From Staphylococcus sp. M0911 (GTDB lineage Bacteria > Bacillota > Bacilli > Staphylococcales > Staphylococcaceae), in contig NZ_CP022881.1 in the NCBI RefSeq assembly GCF_003491325.1, positions 186,001-250,000 of the forward strand: DNA of 64,000 nt. Direction: 5' to 3'. Under the pieces are notes generated by a model, which was not told the origin of the DNA, made no database searches, and was given only the letters and a program-made list of their open reading frames with translations. Both the position numbers and the translations under genes were made by a program. This document shows, piece by piece, positions 44,266 through 53,944 of the stretch. The first letter of the stretch is position 1. Each line of letters opens with the position of its first letter.

Positions 44266-45801
44266 TTACGTTTCAACTTTAAAATTGACGACCTCAGGAA
44301 TATGAGAATTTGAATGTTCTTGAAGGTAATCGATAATTAATTGTGCACCGTCAATTTGGATATCTTTAACAACTGGTGCGTTGGTGTACATATCATATTG
44401 ACCACCACCCACTGAACGATAGTTATTCACACAAATTGTATAGGTCTTATCAAAGTCTAATGGTTCACCATTGAATTGAATATGTGCTACACGTTGTCCT
44501 CGGGGTTGACCAGCATGAATCGTGTAGCTTACACCAGCGAATATATCATAATTAAAATGTTGGGGTTTCGGTTCCATAAAATCTTTACTGATAGTGATTT
44601 CTTCATGAATAACATCAAAATATTCAGCAGAGCGTTCTATTGCAGCTTTAATATCTGCACCGCTAACACGTAATACTTTAAATGTATTTGGGAAAGGGTA
44701 ATTGTTAATAACATCACGCATTGTAACGTGTTTTGTAAAACCAGTTGCTGAATCAAATAAGGCTGTACATGCCATATCGGCGTCACTCTTAGCTAATAAG
44801 ACGTAATTTAAAAAATTGATAAATGGATGTGGTGCTATACGAGCTTCAAATGCATCATCCACAATCATTTCATTAGGTAGTTCAGCAATCTGAGTATCGA
44901 GCCAGTCTTCTAATTGACTTCTTAAATAGCGATCATCTTCATTAACAACAAAGTCATCATCATCGCTAACCGGTAATAAACTACATGACGCAATGCGTTC
45001 ATGAGTGTCATCGTTGAAATTCAGAACGACTTTGCCTACAGATCGACCTCGTGTACCAGGTTGGATGACTGCCGTTTGGTTGAATAACGTTGCGATATCT
45101 CTATGTTGATGACCTGTAATGAATATATCAATATCATCACAGAAGTGTTCTAAAATTGCATAACCTTCATTCTCACCTGTTTGTGCTTCGGTAGGGTCTC
45201 CAGTTTCTAAATCTTTTTCAAAGCCACCATGATAGCTCACAACAACGAAGTCTGATTGGCGGCGTACTTCGGGTAGCCAACGTTGTAATGCTGTTACGGC
45301 ACTTTCAAAGGTGAGTGACTGGATGTGTTCAGGTTGCTCCCAATGAGGGATATACTGCGTCGTTAATCCAATCACGCCAATTGTTTTACCATTAACATCG
45401 AAATAGTGAATGCCCTGATGCGTGAGTAATTCACCATTCTCAAAGATATTGGCACATAACACCGGATAGTTTAGACGATTCAATGCATCTTTCAAATAAG
45501 GTAACCCGTAGTTGAATTCATGATTACCTAGTGTACCAAAGTGAAAGGACATATGATTATAGAAATTGACTAGAGGCTGACTATTCTTGATATGAGAGAC
45601 GAGATAATTACAAAATGGTGAGCCTTGTAAAAAATCGCCATTATCAATTTTAATATGATGTGCGTAATGTTGTTGGTCTTTTTCAATTAAATGATTAGCC
45701 AACAATAAGCCCATAGGTAGGTATTGGTCTCTTTTGGAGAAATCTGTTGGAAATATGTAACCATGTATATCGCTCACTACGTAAAACGCAAGTTGTTCCA
45801 T
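44266..45801 (-). CDS. 5'-nucleotidase/2',3'-cyclic phosphodiesterase-like metallophosphatase
   Basis: A 511-residue two-domain enzyme. The N-terminal calcineurin-like domain has metal motifs SDIHGYIFP near residue 11, NGDFLQGSPF near 53, GNHEFNYG near 96 and ITGHQHRDI near 226. The C-terminal 5'-nucleotidase domain carries VSGADIKAAIERSAEYFD and ends VNNYRSVGGGQYDMY. There is no signal peptide, unlike UshA/AdsA, so it works in the cytosol like YunD. A secreted-protein gene lies 36 bases upstream on the same strand. Confidence 0.87.
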   Translation of the reverse strand: MEQLAFYVVSDIHGYIFPTDFSKRDQYLPMGLLLANHLIEKDQQHYAHHIKIDNGDFLQGSPFCNYLVSHIKNSQPLVNFYNHMSFHFGTLGNHEFNYGLPYLKDALNRLNYPVLCANIFENGELLTHQGIHYFDVNGKTIGVIGLTTQYIPHWEQPEHIQSLTFESAVTALQRWLPEVRRQSDFVVVSYHGGFEKDLETGDPTEAQTGENEGYAILEHFCDDIDIFITGHQHRDIATLFNQTAVIQPGTRGRSVGKVVLNFNDDTHERIASCSLLPVSDDDDFVVNEDDRYLRSQLEDWLDTQIAELPNEMIVDDAFEARIAPHPFINFLNYVLLAKSDADMACTALFDSATGFTKHVTMRDVINNYPFPNTFKVLRVSGADIKAAIERSAEYFDVIHEEITISKDFMEPKPQHFNYDIFAGVSYTIHAGQPRGQRVAHIQFNGEPLDFDKTYTICVNNYRSVGGGQYDMYTNAPVVKDIQIDGAQLIIDYLQEHSNSHIPEVVNFKVET

Positions 45802-45837
45802 AAAATATCACTCCTCTTGTTGATCATCTTATGCGGG

Positions 45838-47019
45838 TTAATCTGTTTGGGTATTGTGTTGATGTTGACTTCCATAACTGCCAGCTTTAAAGGTTGAAGG
45901 ATCATACCATTTATAACCTGATGGTGGTTGAGACCAAGGTTCCTTTTCAGGTTCAGTTGACTGTTGAGGCTGTTCAAACTGATGTAACGTTGTTTTACGA
46001 TCCAGTTTGATTATACTATCTTTTAAAGATGTTGAAGTATCTTCTTTACTCATCCATTGAGTAATGTTAGTTAATAATTTTCCATTATCTTCTTCATGAA
46101 AACCATTGTATGTTTTTTTATTTTCACCGGTATCTTCACGTTTGTATTTTGGTGAACGATCTTCTACTAAGGAGGAATCTCCGATAAATACTGCTTTTCC
46201 TTTACCTAGTTTAGAAATGGCAACATATGGACCTTCTTCAACACCGCCATTATTGTACACCCCTTGATCGACAGCATGGGACCATTTATGTTTAGACGAT
46301 AAATGCGAAGGTGTGTACACGATACCTTTAGCTTTATTAGGGTCAGTAATAGCTAGTGTACAACCTGCATGCATCGATACAGAATCGATCCCTTTGGTAA
46401 TGCCCATACTTTCGTCTGATGACACTATATTTTTAGTATTCATATCTCCAAGGGCATTATAGCGAAAACGTACACCAAATTGATTAGAAAGCCAATCAGA
46501 ACTTTTAACATCTTGCATTGCTTTAGAATGCTTCTCGTCATTTGTCATACCTTTAGACATATCATCGAAAGCGCCACGTCGATAACCATTCATCGCTTCC
46601 GAAGAATCAATTCTATTTAAATTTCTATCTGCATTATAGTGGTCTGATATGAAAACAACTTTACCACCTTGTTTTACATAATTAGCAATAGCTTCTTGTT
46701 CGCTTGTCTTAAATGGTACATTTGCTTCAGGGATGACTAATATCGCTGCTTGATTTAATGTTTGTTCATCGATATTGGCTTGGCCATCAATGTCTTTAAC
46801 TTGATAACCCTGTGATTTAAATGAATCAGCATAATCAGAAAAAGCACCGTCACTTGTCCAGTCGGCAGCGCCCGCTGTTTGTGCATGTGATCGATCAAAT
46901 AATACTGTTGGTTCATCTTTAGACGTAGGATTGGTTTGAGCTAATGTCATAGGTATAGCAGTGAAGAGGCTGCTTGCTAATATGGATGAAACTACAATAC
47001 TTTTATATATTTTTCTCAT
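45838..47019 (-). CDS. Secreted protein with glutamine-amidotransferase-like fold
   Basis: A 393-residue exported protein with a signal peptide (KSIVVSSILASSLFTAIPMTLAQ, split by AMT/LAQ near 28). VLFDRSHAQTAGAADWTSDG, AILVIPEANVPFKTSEQEA (in two parts) and GGKVVFISDHYNADR resemble the class-I amidotransferase-like fold used by DUF4350/IFT52-type proteins. The catalytic Cys-His-Glu triad is not evident. The C-terminus is low-complexity (SQPPSGYKWYDPSTFKAGSYG). Likely a surface or extracellular carbohydrate- or DNA-related protein; function unknown. Confidence 0.6.
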   Translation of the reverse strand: MRKIYKSIVVSSILASSLFTAIPMTLAQTNPTSKDEPTVLFDRSHAQTAGAADWTSDGAFSDYADSFKSQGYQVKDIDGQANIDEQTLNQAAILVIPEANVPFKTSEQEAIANYVKQGGKVVFISDHYNADRNLNRIDSSEAMNGYRRGAFDDMSKGMTNDEKHSKAMQDVKSSDWLSNQFGVRFRYNALGDMNTKNIVSSDESMGITKGIDSVSMHAGCTLAITDPNKAKGIVYTPSHLSSKHKWSHAVDQGVYNNGGVEEGPYVAISKLGKGKAVFIGDSSLVEDRSPKYKREDTGENKKTYNGFHEEDNGKLLTNITQWMSKEDTSTSLKDSIIKLDRKTTLHQFEQPQQSTEPEKEPWSQPPSGYKWYDPSTFKAGSYGSQHQHNTQTD

Positions 47020-47246
47020 AAATGATACTCCTTTAATAATTTTTTCTAATTATGAATTATAGAATATCGACGTTTACATTGTGTGGTATTTAATAAAATT
47101 TACAAAACCTTTAAGCGTATTTAAAAATGTGTTATTAAAATTCATTTTAATATAATACAAATTTACTTTAATATGTGATAATCTATAAGTGTAATTTTAT
47201 TATATACATATTACACCAAATACGTATAAGAAGGGACAGTTATTAG

Positions 47247-48203
47247 ATGAAAAAATTGAAGTATTTATTGATTCTTGTTTTATCAGTCATTATGTTTACG
47301 GCAGCATGTGGAAATTCAAGCTCTTTAGATAATCAAAAGAGCTCTGACAAAGGTTCAGATTCTAAATCTGGAGATTATAAACCAAAAGAATTAACGGTAC
47401 AATTCGTACCTTCACAAAATGCAGATAAATTAGAAGCGAAAGCGAAACCACTTGAAAAACTTCTGTCTAAAGAATTGGATATGCCAGTTAAAGTATCCGT
47501 TTCTACCAACTACAATACAATTGTAGAAGCCATGAAATCTAAAAAAGTAGATGTCGGCTTCTTACCTCCTACAGCTTACACATTAGCACATGATCAAAAA
47601 GCAGCAGATTTATTATTACAAGCACAACGTTACGGTGTGAACAAAGATGGTTCACCTAACAATAAACTTGTGGATGACTACAAATCAGAAATTTTAGTAA
47701 AAAAAGACTCAGATATTAAAAGTTTAAAAGATTTAAAATGTAAGAAAATTGCTTTACAAGATGTAACTTCAACGGCAGGTTACACATTCCCATTAGCTAC
47801 ATTAAAAGAAGAAGCGGGTATTAATGCAACTAAGGATATGAAAATCGTGAACGTTAAAGGCCATGACCAAGCTATCATTTCATTATTAAATGGTGATGTA
47901 GATGCAGCAGCCGTATTTAATGATGCACGTAATATTGTTAAGAAAGACCAACCAGATGTATTCAAAGATACTAGAATTTTAAAACTTACGGATGCCATTC
48001 CGAATGATACGATTTCTGTAAGACCAGATATGGATAAAAAATTCCAAGATAAGTTGAAAAAAGCATTTAAAGATATTTCAAAAACTAAAGAGGGACACAA
48101 AATCATTAAAGAAGTATACTCACATGAAGGTTATACTGATACAGATGATTCTAAATTTGATGTTGTTAGAGACAATGAAAAAGCAGTTAAAGATATGAAG
48201 TAA
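47247..48203 (+). CDS. phnD: Phosphonate-type ABC transporter substrate-binding lipoprotein
   Basis: A 318-residue lipoprotein. The signal ends in a lipobox at FTAACGNSSS (Cys near residue 21). The fold is PhnD/type-2 periplasmic binding (VGFLPPTAYTLAHDQ, VTSTAGYTFPLATLKE, DVDAAAVFNDARN). It captures phosphonate, phosphite or phosphate esters outside the membrane for the PhnC/PhnE transporter encoded next. No C-P lyase genes are in the window. Confidence 0.9.
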   Translation: MKKLKYLLILVLSVIMFTAACGNSSSLDNQKSSDKGSDSKSGDYKPKELTVQFVPSQNADKLEAKAKPLEKLLSKELDMPVKVSVSTNYNTIVEAMKSKKVDVGFLPPTAYTLAHDQKAADLLLQAQRYGVNKDGSPNNKLVDDYKSEILVKKDSDIKSLKDLKCKKIALQDVTSTAGYTFPLATLKEEAGINATKDMKIVNVKGHDQAIISLLNGDVDAAAVFNDARNIVKKDQPDVFKDTRILKLTDAIPNDTISVRPDMDKKFQDKLKKAFKDISKTKEGHKIIKEVYSHEGYTDTDDSKFDVVRDNEKAVKDMK

Positions 48204-48378
48204 TGCATACAGAGACTACATTAATAAATGAAGCGCGTCATATTGATGTAAATATAGTTCAAATGACTTAAACAAAGTACATGACTTTGAAATGCTAAGT
48301 GTTGAATTGGATAAATTATTGGGAGAGGATGATATTCAATTCACCTTAGTATTTCTTTGTAAAAGAAAGGTGTCAAAC

Positions 48379-49152
48379 ATGAGTCAAATAGAATTTAAAG
48401 ATGTCAGTAAGGTTTATCCTAACGGGCATGTCGGATTAAAAAATATTAATTTAGAAATAGAAAAGGGAGAATTTGCGGTTATTGTTGGCTTATCTGGGGC
48501 AGGTAAATCTACGTTACTTAGATCAGTCAATCGTCTCCATGATATTACCTCTGGGGAAATTTTCATTCAAGGTCAATCGATAACGAAAGCACGAGGTAAA
48601 GAATTACTTGAAATGCGCCGCAACATTGGTATGATTTTCCAACATTTTAATCTAGTCAAACGTTCTAGTGTATTGAGAAATGTATTAAGTGGGAGAGTAG
48701 GCTATCATCCGACTTGGAAAATGGTACTTGGGTTATTTCCTAAAGAAGATAAGATTAAAGCGATGCATGCACTTGAGCGCGTAAATATTTTAGATAAATA
48801 TGATCAACGTTCGGATGAACTTTCAGGTGGACAACAACAACGTATTTCAATAGCGCGTGCCTTATGCCAAGAATCTGAAATCATATTGGCAGATGAACCT
48901 GTAGCATCATTAGACCCCTTAACAACGAAACAAGTTATGGATGATTTAAAGAAGATCAATCAAGAATTAGGCATTACGATTTTAATTAACTTACACTTTG
49001 TCGATTTAGCAAGAGAATATGGTACTCGTATTATTGGATTACGCGATGGTGAAGTGGTCTATGATGGGCCTGCTTCTGAAGCGACAGATGACGTCTTTAG
49101 TGACATTTATGGACGAACAATTAGTGAAGATGAAAAGCTGGGAGTGAATTAG
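48379..49152 (+). CDS. phnC: Phosphonate ABC transporter ATP-binding protein
   Basis: A 257-residue ATPase: Walker [14 protein letters not shown] near residue 36, signature [14 protein letters not shown] near 146, Walker [13 protein letters not shown] near 166. ATG 48379 after AAAGAAAGGTG gives the usual PhnC size; the open frame upstream to 48292 is not coding. It pairs with two PhnE permeases behind it. A stem (TTTCTTT/AAAGAAA plus CACC/GGTG) overlaps its ribosome site. Confidence 0.92.
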   Translation: MSQIEFKDVSKVYPNGHVGLKNINLEIEKGEFAVIVGLSGAGKSTLLRSVNRLHDITSGEIFIQGQSITKARGKELLEMRRNIGMIFQHFNLVKRSSVLRNVLSGRVGYHPTWKMVLGLFPKEDKIKAMHALERVNILDKYDQRSDELSGGQQQRISIARALCQESEIILADEPVASLDPLTTKQVMDDLKKINQELGITILINLHFVDLAREYGTRIIGLRDGEVVYDGPASEATDDVFSDIYGRTISEDEKLGVN

Positions 49153-49153
49153 T

Positions 49154-49954
49154 ATGACCGCACCAGTACAACAGAATTATGATACATATTTAAAGCGTAA
49201 AATGTCGCTCAAGACAAGTTTTACATTTGTATTACTCATTGTGTTAATTGTTTGGAGTTTTATTTATACAGGTTTTAATGTTGGGGACTTAATGGTTGGC
49301 TTACCTCAAATAGGTGATTTGTTTGCCCAAATGATTCCACCTGATATGAGCTACTTAAGTCAAATTACACAACCCATGTTAGACACAATTAGAATGGCGA
49401 TTGTTAGTACTGTATTAGGAAGCATCGTGTCTATTCCAGTTGCATTATTATGCGCCAGTAATATAGTACAGAAGAAATGGATTAATATACCTGCACGATT
49501 TATTTTGAATATTGTCCGTACGATTCCAGATTTACTACTTGCGGCGATATTTGTTGCTGTGTTTGGTATTGGTCAAATTCCTGGTATTTTAGCGTTATTT
49601 ATTCTAACGATTTGTATCATTGGTAAGCTATTGTACGAATCTTTAGAAACGATTGACCCAGGTCCTATGGAAGCGATGACGGCGGTAGGTGCAAATAAGG
49701 TGAAATGGATTGTTTATGGTGTAGTGCCACAAGCGATATCATCATTTGCCTCATATGTACTTTATGCATTCGAAGTGAATATACGTGCTTCAGCTGTGCT
49801 AGGTTTAGTAGGTGCGGGTGGTATTGGATTATTTTACGATCAAACGTTAGGTCTATTTCAATATCCGAAAACAGCTACGATTATTTTATTCACGCTGGTT
49901 ATCGTAGTCATCATTGATTACGTTAGTACGAAAGTGAGGGAACAACTCGCATGA
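49154..49954 (+). CDS. phnE: Phosphonate ABC transporter permease PhnE (first)
   Basis: A 266-residue permease with six spans and the EAA loop in MEAMTAVGANKVKWIVYGVVP-like sequence near residue 174-194 (A-x-x-x-G-A motif AMTAVGA). It starts one base after phnC stops. The fourth gene overlaps it by four bases, so PhnE1 and PhnE2 are translated together, probably as a heterodimer. Confidence 0.9.
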   Translation: MTAPVQQNYDTYLKRKMSLKTSFTFVLLIVLIVWSFIYTGFNVGDLMVGLPQIGDLFAQMIPPDMSYLSQITQPMLDTIRMAIVSTVLGSIVSIPVALLCASNIVQKKWINIPARFILNIVRTIPDLLLAAIFVAVFGIGQIPGILALFILTICIIGKLLYESLETIDPGPMEAMTAVGANKVKWIVYGVVPQAISSFASYVLYAFEVNIRASAVLGLVGAGGIGLFYDQTLGLFQYPKTATIILFTLVIVVIIDYVSTKVREQLA

Positions 49955-50766
49955 CGACTAAAGAAACGCAATATCCATTACACACTAAAAATCATCGCAA
50001 AAAGTTGATTAAACAGTGGCTCATTGCAATTGTAGTAGTGAGTATAATTATTTGGGCTTTTTCAGGTGTGCCTAGTTTAGAACTCAAAAGTAAATCTATT
50101 GAAATATTAAAAGCGATTTTTAACGGTTTGTTTCACCCAGATTTAAATTATATTTATATTCCTGAAGGCGAAGATTTATTAAGAGGGTTATTAGAAACAT
50201 TTGCTATTGCAGTGATTGGTACTTTTATAGCGGCCATTATTTGTATTCCGCTTGCATTTTTAGGTGCTCAAAATATGGTGAAGTTACGACCTGTTTCAGG
50301 AATAAGCAAATTTATACTTAGTGTTATTCGAGTATTTCCAGAAATTGTCATGGCATTAATCTTTATTAAAGCAGTAGGCCCTGGCTCATTTTCAGGTGTT
50401 TTGGCACTCGGTATTCATTCTGTTGGTATGTTAGGTAAATTATTAGCAGAAGATATTGAGAGTTTGGATTTTAGTGCCGTAGAATCTTTAAAAGCAAGCG
50501 GTGCTAATAAAATGAAGACGTTAGTGTTTGCAGTTATTCCCCAAATTTTACCATCATTTTTATCATTAATCCTTTATCGATTTGAGTTGAATTTACGTTC
50601 TGCTTCGATTCTTGGCTTAATAGGTGCAGGCGGTATTGGGACGCCACTGATCTTTGCAATTCAAACACGTTCTTGGGATCGTGTAGGTATTATATTAATT
50701 GGACTAGTAGTCATGGTAGCTATCGTTGATTTGATTTCTGGTGCAATACGTAAACGTATCGTTTAA
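49951..50766 (+). CDS. phnE: Phosphonate ABC transporter permease PhnE (second)
   Basis: A 271-residue paralogue of the preceding permease, with six spans and the EAA-loop motif AVESLKASGANKMKT near residue 180. It overlaps the first phnE by ATGA. Two-permease phn operons are usual in staphylococci. A terminator follows. Confidence 0.9.
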   Translation: MTTKETQYPLHTKNHRKKLIKQWLIAIVVVSIIIWAFSGVPSLELKSKSIEILKAIFNGLFHPDLNYIYIPEGEDLLRGLLETFAIAVIGTFIAAIICIPLAFLGAQNMVKLRPVSGISKFILSVIRVFPEIVMALIFIKAVGPGSFSGVLALGIHSVGMLGKLLAEDIESLDFSAVESLKASGANKMKTLVFAVIPQILPSFLSLILYRFELNLRSASILGLIGAGGIGTPLIFAIQTRSWDRVGIILIGLVVMVAIVDLISGAIRKRIV

Positions 50767-50781
50767 ATAAGCAGATAGGCT

Positions 50782-50813
50782 AGAGTTTCTCATTATGGGA
50801 AACTCTTTTTTTA
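50782..50813 (+). terminator. Terminator of the phn operon
   Basis: AGAGTTTC / GAAACTCT stem with nine-base loop and run of seven T. Confidence 0.85.
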
Positions 50814-51002
50814 TGAAGCATTTTTTTTATAGAAAATCTCATTTAAGGATGAAAATATAGTTAGCAATCGAATATGTATTCATAAGTCATCGTGGTATAA
50901 TAATATTTAATAAATATTTTATATAATATGTTTTGATGTTGTAAGGATATACTAAATGTTTAAACACTATTATATATGATTAAATGACGGAGATGACAAA
51001 TC

Positions 51003-51770
51003 ATGATCGATATTCATAACCATATATTGGTTAATATGGATGATGGCCCAAAAACTAAGCAAGCAATGATTCAATTGCTTATTCAAGCTAAAGAGGAAGG
51101 TATCACAGGCGTTATAGCTACACCGCACCATCTAAACCCTAAATTTAACAATAGCTTTCAAAACGTTTCTTTAAAATTAGCAGAAATGAGAAAGATACCA
51201 GAAATTAAAGACTTAGGTATCGAATTATTTCCAGGTCAAGAGGTAAGGCTCACAGAAGCAATGATTAAAGAAATTGAGTATGGCAGTATACAAGGATTAA
51301 ATAAATCACGATATTTATTGATTAAGCTACCGTTTGGTGATGTGCCTGATATTGCTAATCGACTGTGTCATGAATTGCAATCTTTAGGATATATACCAAT
51401 CATAGCGCATCCAGAACGTAATAAAGCAATTGCCAAAAACCCTTATCTCTTATATGAGTTGATTTGTAACGGGGCATTGAGTCAATTGACAGCGAGTTCA
51501 TTGTTAGGTGATTTCGGTAGAAGTGTTCAAAAATTATCATTACGTTTTATGGATTGCCATTTAGCACACTTTATAGCATCGGATGCACATTCTGTAGAGC
51601 ATAGACCATTCGCCTTAAATCAATTGTTTGATGAACGAAAGTTAATACCTTATAGAAATAAAATAGAAGAAATGATTGAAAATGCCAAAGCCATCGTGAA
51701 CAATGAAGTGGTTTATTCGGATAGACCATGTGAACCAGAGATGGTGAGACGATTTCTAAGATGGTTTTAA
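51003..51770 (+). CDS. CpsB/CapC-type PHP phosphatase
   Basis: A 255-residue metal-dependent phosphatase of the PHP fold. MIDIHNHILVNMDDGPK (HxH ligands) at the start, ATPHHLNPKFNN near 40 and HPERNKAI near 138, SDAHSVEHRPFAL near 197 give the metal sites. In capsule loci such proteins dephosphorylate the tyrosine kinase that controls chain length. Here it stands alone with no capsule polymerisation or kinase genes in the window, so its partner is elsewhere. Confidence 0.87.
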   Translation: MIDIHNHILVNMDDGPKTKQAMIQLLIQAKEEGITGVIATPHHLNPKFNNSFQNVSLKLAEMRKIPEIKDLGIELFPGQEVRLTEAMIKEIEYGSIQGLNKSRYLLIKLPFGDVPDIANRLCHELQSLGYIPIIAHPERNKAIAKNPYLLYELICNGALSQLTASSLLGDFGRSVQKLSLRFMDCHLAHFIASDAHSVEHRPFALNQLFDERKLIPYRNKIEEMIENAKAIVNNEVVYSDRPCEPEMVRRFLRWF

Positions 51771-51903
51771 GAATAAATTTAAAGGAATAATGAAAAATAA
51801 TGTAGACAATACTCATAAATATAATGTATAAGGTTAAACGAAGAGTGGTAAGGATAAATAACCTGGGAAATCAATTAACCTTTAAAATGAAGAGGTGATA
51901 AAG

Positions 51904-52245
51904 ATGGAAGATAATCAAAAAATAGTTAACGATAGAACAAGTAATGTATTGGGTTCATTAAGTTATTTAAGTATATTCTTTGCACCTGTACTTTTTCCAA
52001 TTATTGTTTGGATCGTTGCAGATGCACCTGCATCAACGTACTCTAAAAAAGCGTTATTAAACCATGTTATGTCTTGGGTTTGTATGGTTTTAGCAATTAT
52101 TTGTTTTGTAATGGCACCAGCAGTTTACAACCAAAGTACTGTTTTAATGGTTATTTTGTTTATTTTGGGTATCGCATTTATCGTAGGATCAGGGGTATTA
52201 TTTATTATTAATATCGTCAGAGGTATTCAATTATTAATTGATTAA
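51904..52245 (+). CDS. DUF4870-like small membrane protein
   Basis: A 113-residue protein with three or four hydrophobic spans (about 15-35, 55-75, 78-107) and a soluble N-terminus ending in VLGSLSYLSIFFAPVLFP, a DUF4870/TMEM-type pattern. ATG 51904 follows AGAGGTGATAAAG; an earlier GTG at 51895 is part of the Shine-Dalgarno. Function unknown. Confidence 0.65.
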   Translation: MEDNQKIVNDRTSNVLGSLSYLSIFFAPVLFPIIVWIVADAPASTYSKKALLNHVMSWVCMVLAIICFVMAPAVYNQSTVLMVILFILGIAFIVGSGVLFIINIVRGIQLLID

Positions 52246-52259
52246 TTATTTATAAGGGA

Positions 52260-52292
52260 AGCGTCGTTCAATGACTTTGAACGACGCTTTAA
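52260..52292. terminator. Bidirectional terminator between DUF4870 gene and staphostatin gene
   Basis: AGCGTCGTTCAA / TTGAACGACGCT perfect stem, short loop. Confidence 0.85.
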
Positions 52293-52300
52293 ATGTAGTA

Positions 52301-52627
52301 TTAGATTTTTTCGTATCTTATGGGTCTTGATGTGCCGTACGAATCTTTAACTGACGTTTGTATGAAAATATGGTTTGTATCTTCATAGTCTAAAATATAC
52401 ATGAGTTGAGGGTCTACTTCAGATGTCAGTTTAATACGTTGATGTTCGGTATCAATTTGAAGAATTTGATATTGATTGTGATTCGTATCAACGCCAGTTT
52501 GAATGCTAATAGATTTTTGAGCTGATGGGTTAATCCAATTACCCAAAAATAAGTGAATCGTGTCTTGCTGTGACTTTGTGAGTGTAAGTGCGTCGTCATT
52601 AATATGAATAAAGTGGAGTTGATACAT
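52301..52627 (-). CDS. sspC: Staphostatin (staphopain inhibitor)
   Basis: A 108-residue cytosolic inhibitor. It starts MYQLHFIHINDDALTLTKSQ and has LFLGNWINPSAQKSI, then ends in TSVKDSYGTSRPIRYE, the conserved C-terminal inhibitory loop GTSRPI of staphostatins. ATG 52627 chosen; the extra residues of the longer ORF lack a ribosome site. In the family it protects the cytosol by blocking the staphopain coded next to it. It is the third gene of the sspABC order. Confidence 0.88.
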   Translation of the reverse strand: MYQLHFIHINDDALTLTKSQQDTIHLFLGNWINPSAQKSISIQTGVDTNHNQYQILQIDTEHQRIKLTSEVDPQLMYILDYEDTNHIFIQTSVKDSYGTSRPIRYEKI

Positions 52628-52666
52628 AGCGTCGCCTGCCTTCAATCAATATCTATATTATGTTTA

Positions 52667-53856
52667 TTAATAACCTATCATTGTATCGTCCCATGTATAG
52701 TCTCTGTTGAATGATAAATGAAGTAAATTAGAATCGGCATCTTGAATAGATAAATCAGTATCCCATGGATTCCAGAAAATCAGTTTTTCTTCGTTATTAA
52801 TTTTAGCATTACCGACAACTGCCATCGCGTGACCGAGATGAGGGTCATTAGGATTATTTTCAACACTATGAGCTAATATCATAGCTCCCTTATTATCTTT
52901 AGTTAATTGGTCAACTTGATTATAAGAAGGCATACCACTTTGATGTTGAATGTCTCTACCTTGTGAGTTACCGTACTTAATCATTTGTTGTGGGTTAGTT
53001 GAGAATTGTGGTAATTCTTCTTCGCTAACATTTGGATATAGCGTTCTCATAATATCGTGTGCATTATACTTATCGGTATTCTTAGTGGCATTCAGTAAGG
53101 CAGCCATACTAAATCCAGCACACCATGAATTATCAAATTGTTGTTCTCTTATTTTGAAGTTTTTTAATGTATTTTCATATTGAACTTGATTGTCTTGGTC
53201 GGCTTCAGCTGCTTGATTTTCATTTATTTTTGTTGGCTCAGATGTTGCTTTAAGTTGTTGTTTAAGATGAGATGACATATGTTGATTGTTTTCTTTGTCT
53301 TTGATGTTTGTAGGAAGCGGTGTGGCTTTAATTAATTTAACTTGTCCATTTTCTTCAAAGTAGAAACCTTTTTCATCAGTTAAAATAGTTATATTTGTGT
53401 GCTTGTCTTTGATAGCATCTAGATCTTTAGCGATGAAATTTGAGATTTTCACACTATAGTTTGCATTTTCTTTAGATTGTTTTAAATCATCTTCACTTTT
53501 AGGGCTGACTGTTAATGTATAAATGATTTTGCCATCTTTTAATACTGGATAATAATAACTATTATCTTCTTCACCATTAAATTTATAGATCTTAAATGCT
53601 TCGCCTAATTGATAGTCACCAGGTTGGCTGTTTTTTGTTTGTCTAGAGCTTGGGCATAGCCTTTATATTGTTGTTGTGCTAGATTCTGTACTTTTTGAGG
53701 AACTTTATCATTTTTAACGTTAATTTCTAGTTGATTGGACTTCTGTGCGGCATAAGATTTGTTAAGGTCAGTAAAAGCAATGGTTGATAATAAAAGTATG
53801 GCGAATAAGAGAATACTCATTAATTTAAATGATATATGTTTATATGAATGATGCAT
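52667..53856 (-). pseudogene. sspB: Staphopain cysteine protease gene, frameshifted at an A tract
   Basis: Signal peptide and start of the propeptide are in one frame (53856 down to 53605; AILLLSTIAFTDLNKSYAA), the rest in another. The break is at six A on the coding strand (plus 53631-53636): one more A would give an uninterrupted preproenzyme of about 396 aa, the length of SspB. The mature domain has catalytic Cys in QFDNSWCAGFSMAALLNA, His in HLGHAMAVVG and Asn in IFWNPWDTD. As written it would not be secreted as a protease. The inhibitor gene behind it is intact. Confidence 0.85.
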
Positions 53857-53944
53857 TTAACAACCTCCGATAATGTTTGATGATTGATTTATAAGTATAC
53901 GTTGTCTGTTTATTCTGAATTTTTATATTAATATGTGTGGCAAG

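Noticed and set aside
48204-48272. A 22-codon ORF overlapping the phnD stop
   Set aside because: No ribosome site and no recognisable composition; most likely chance.
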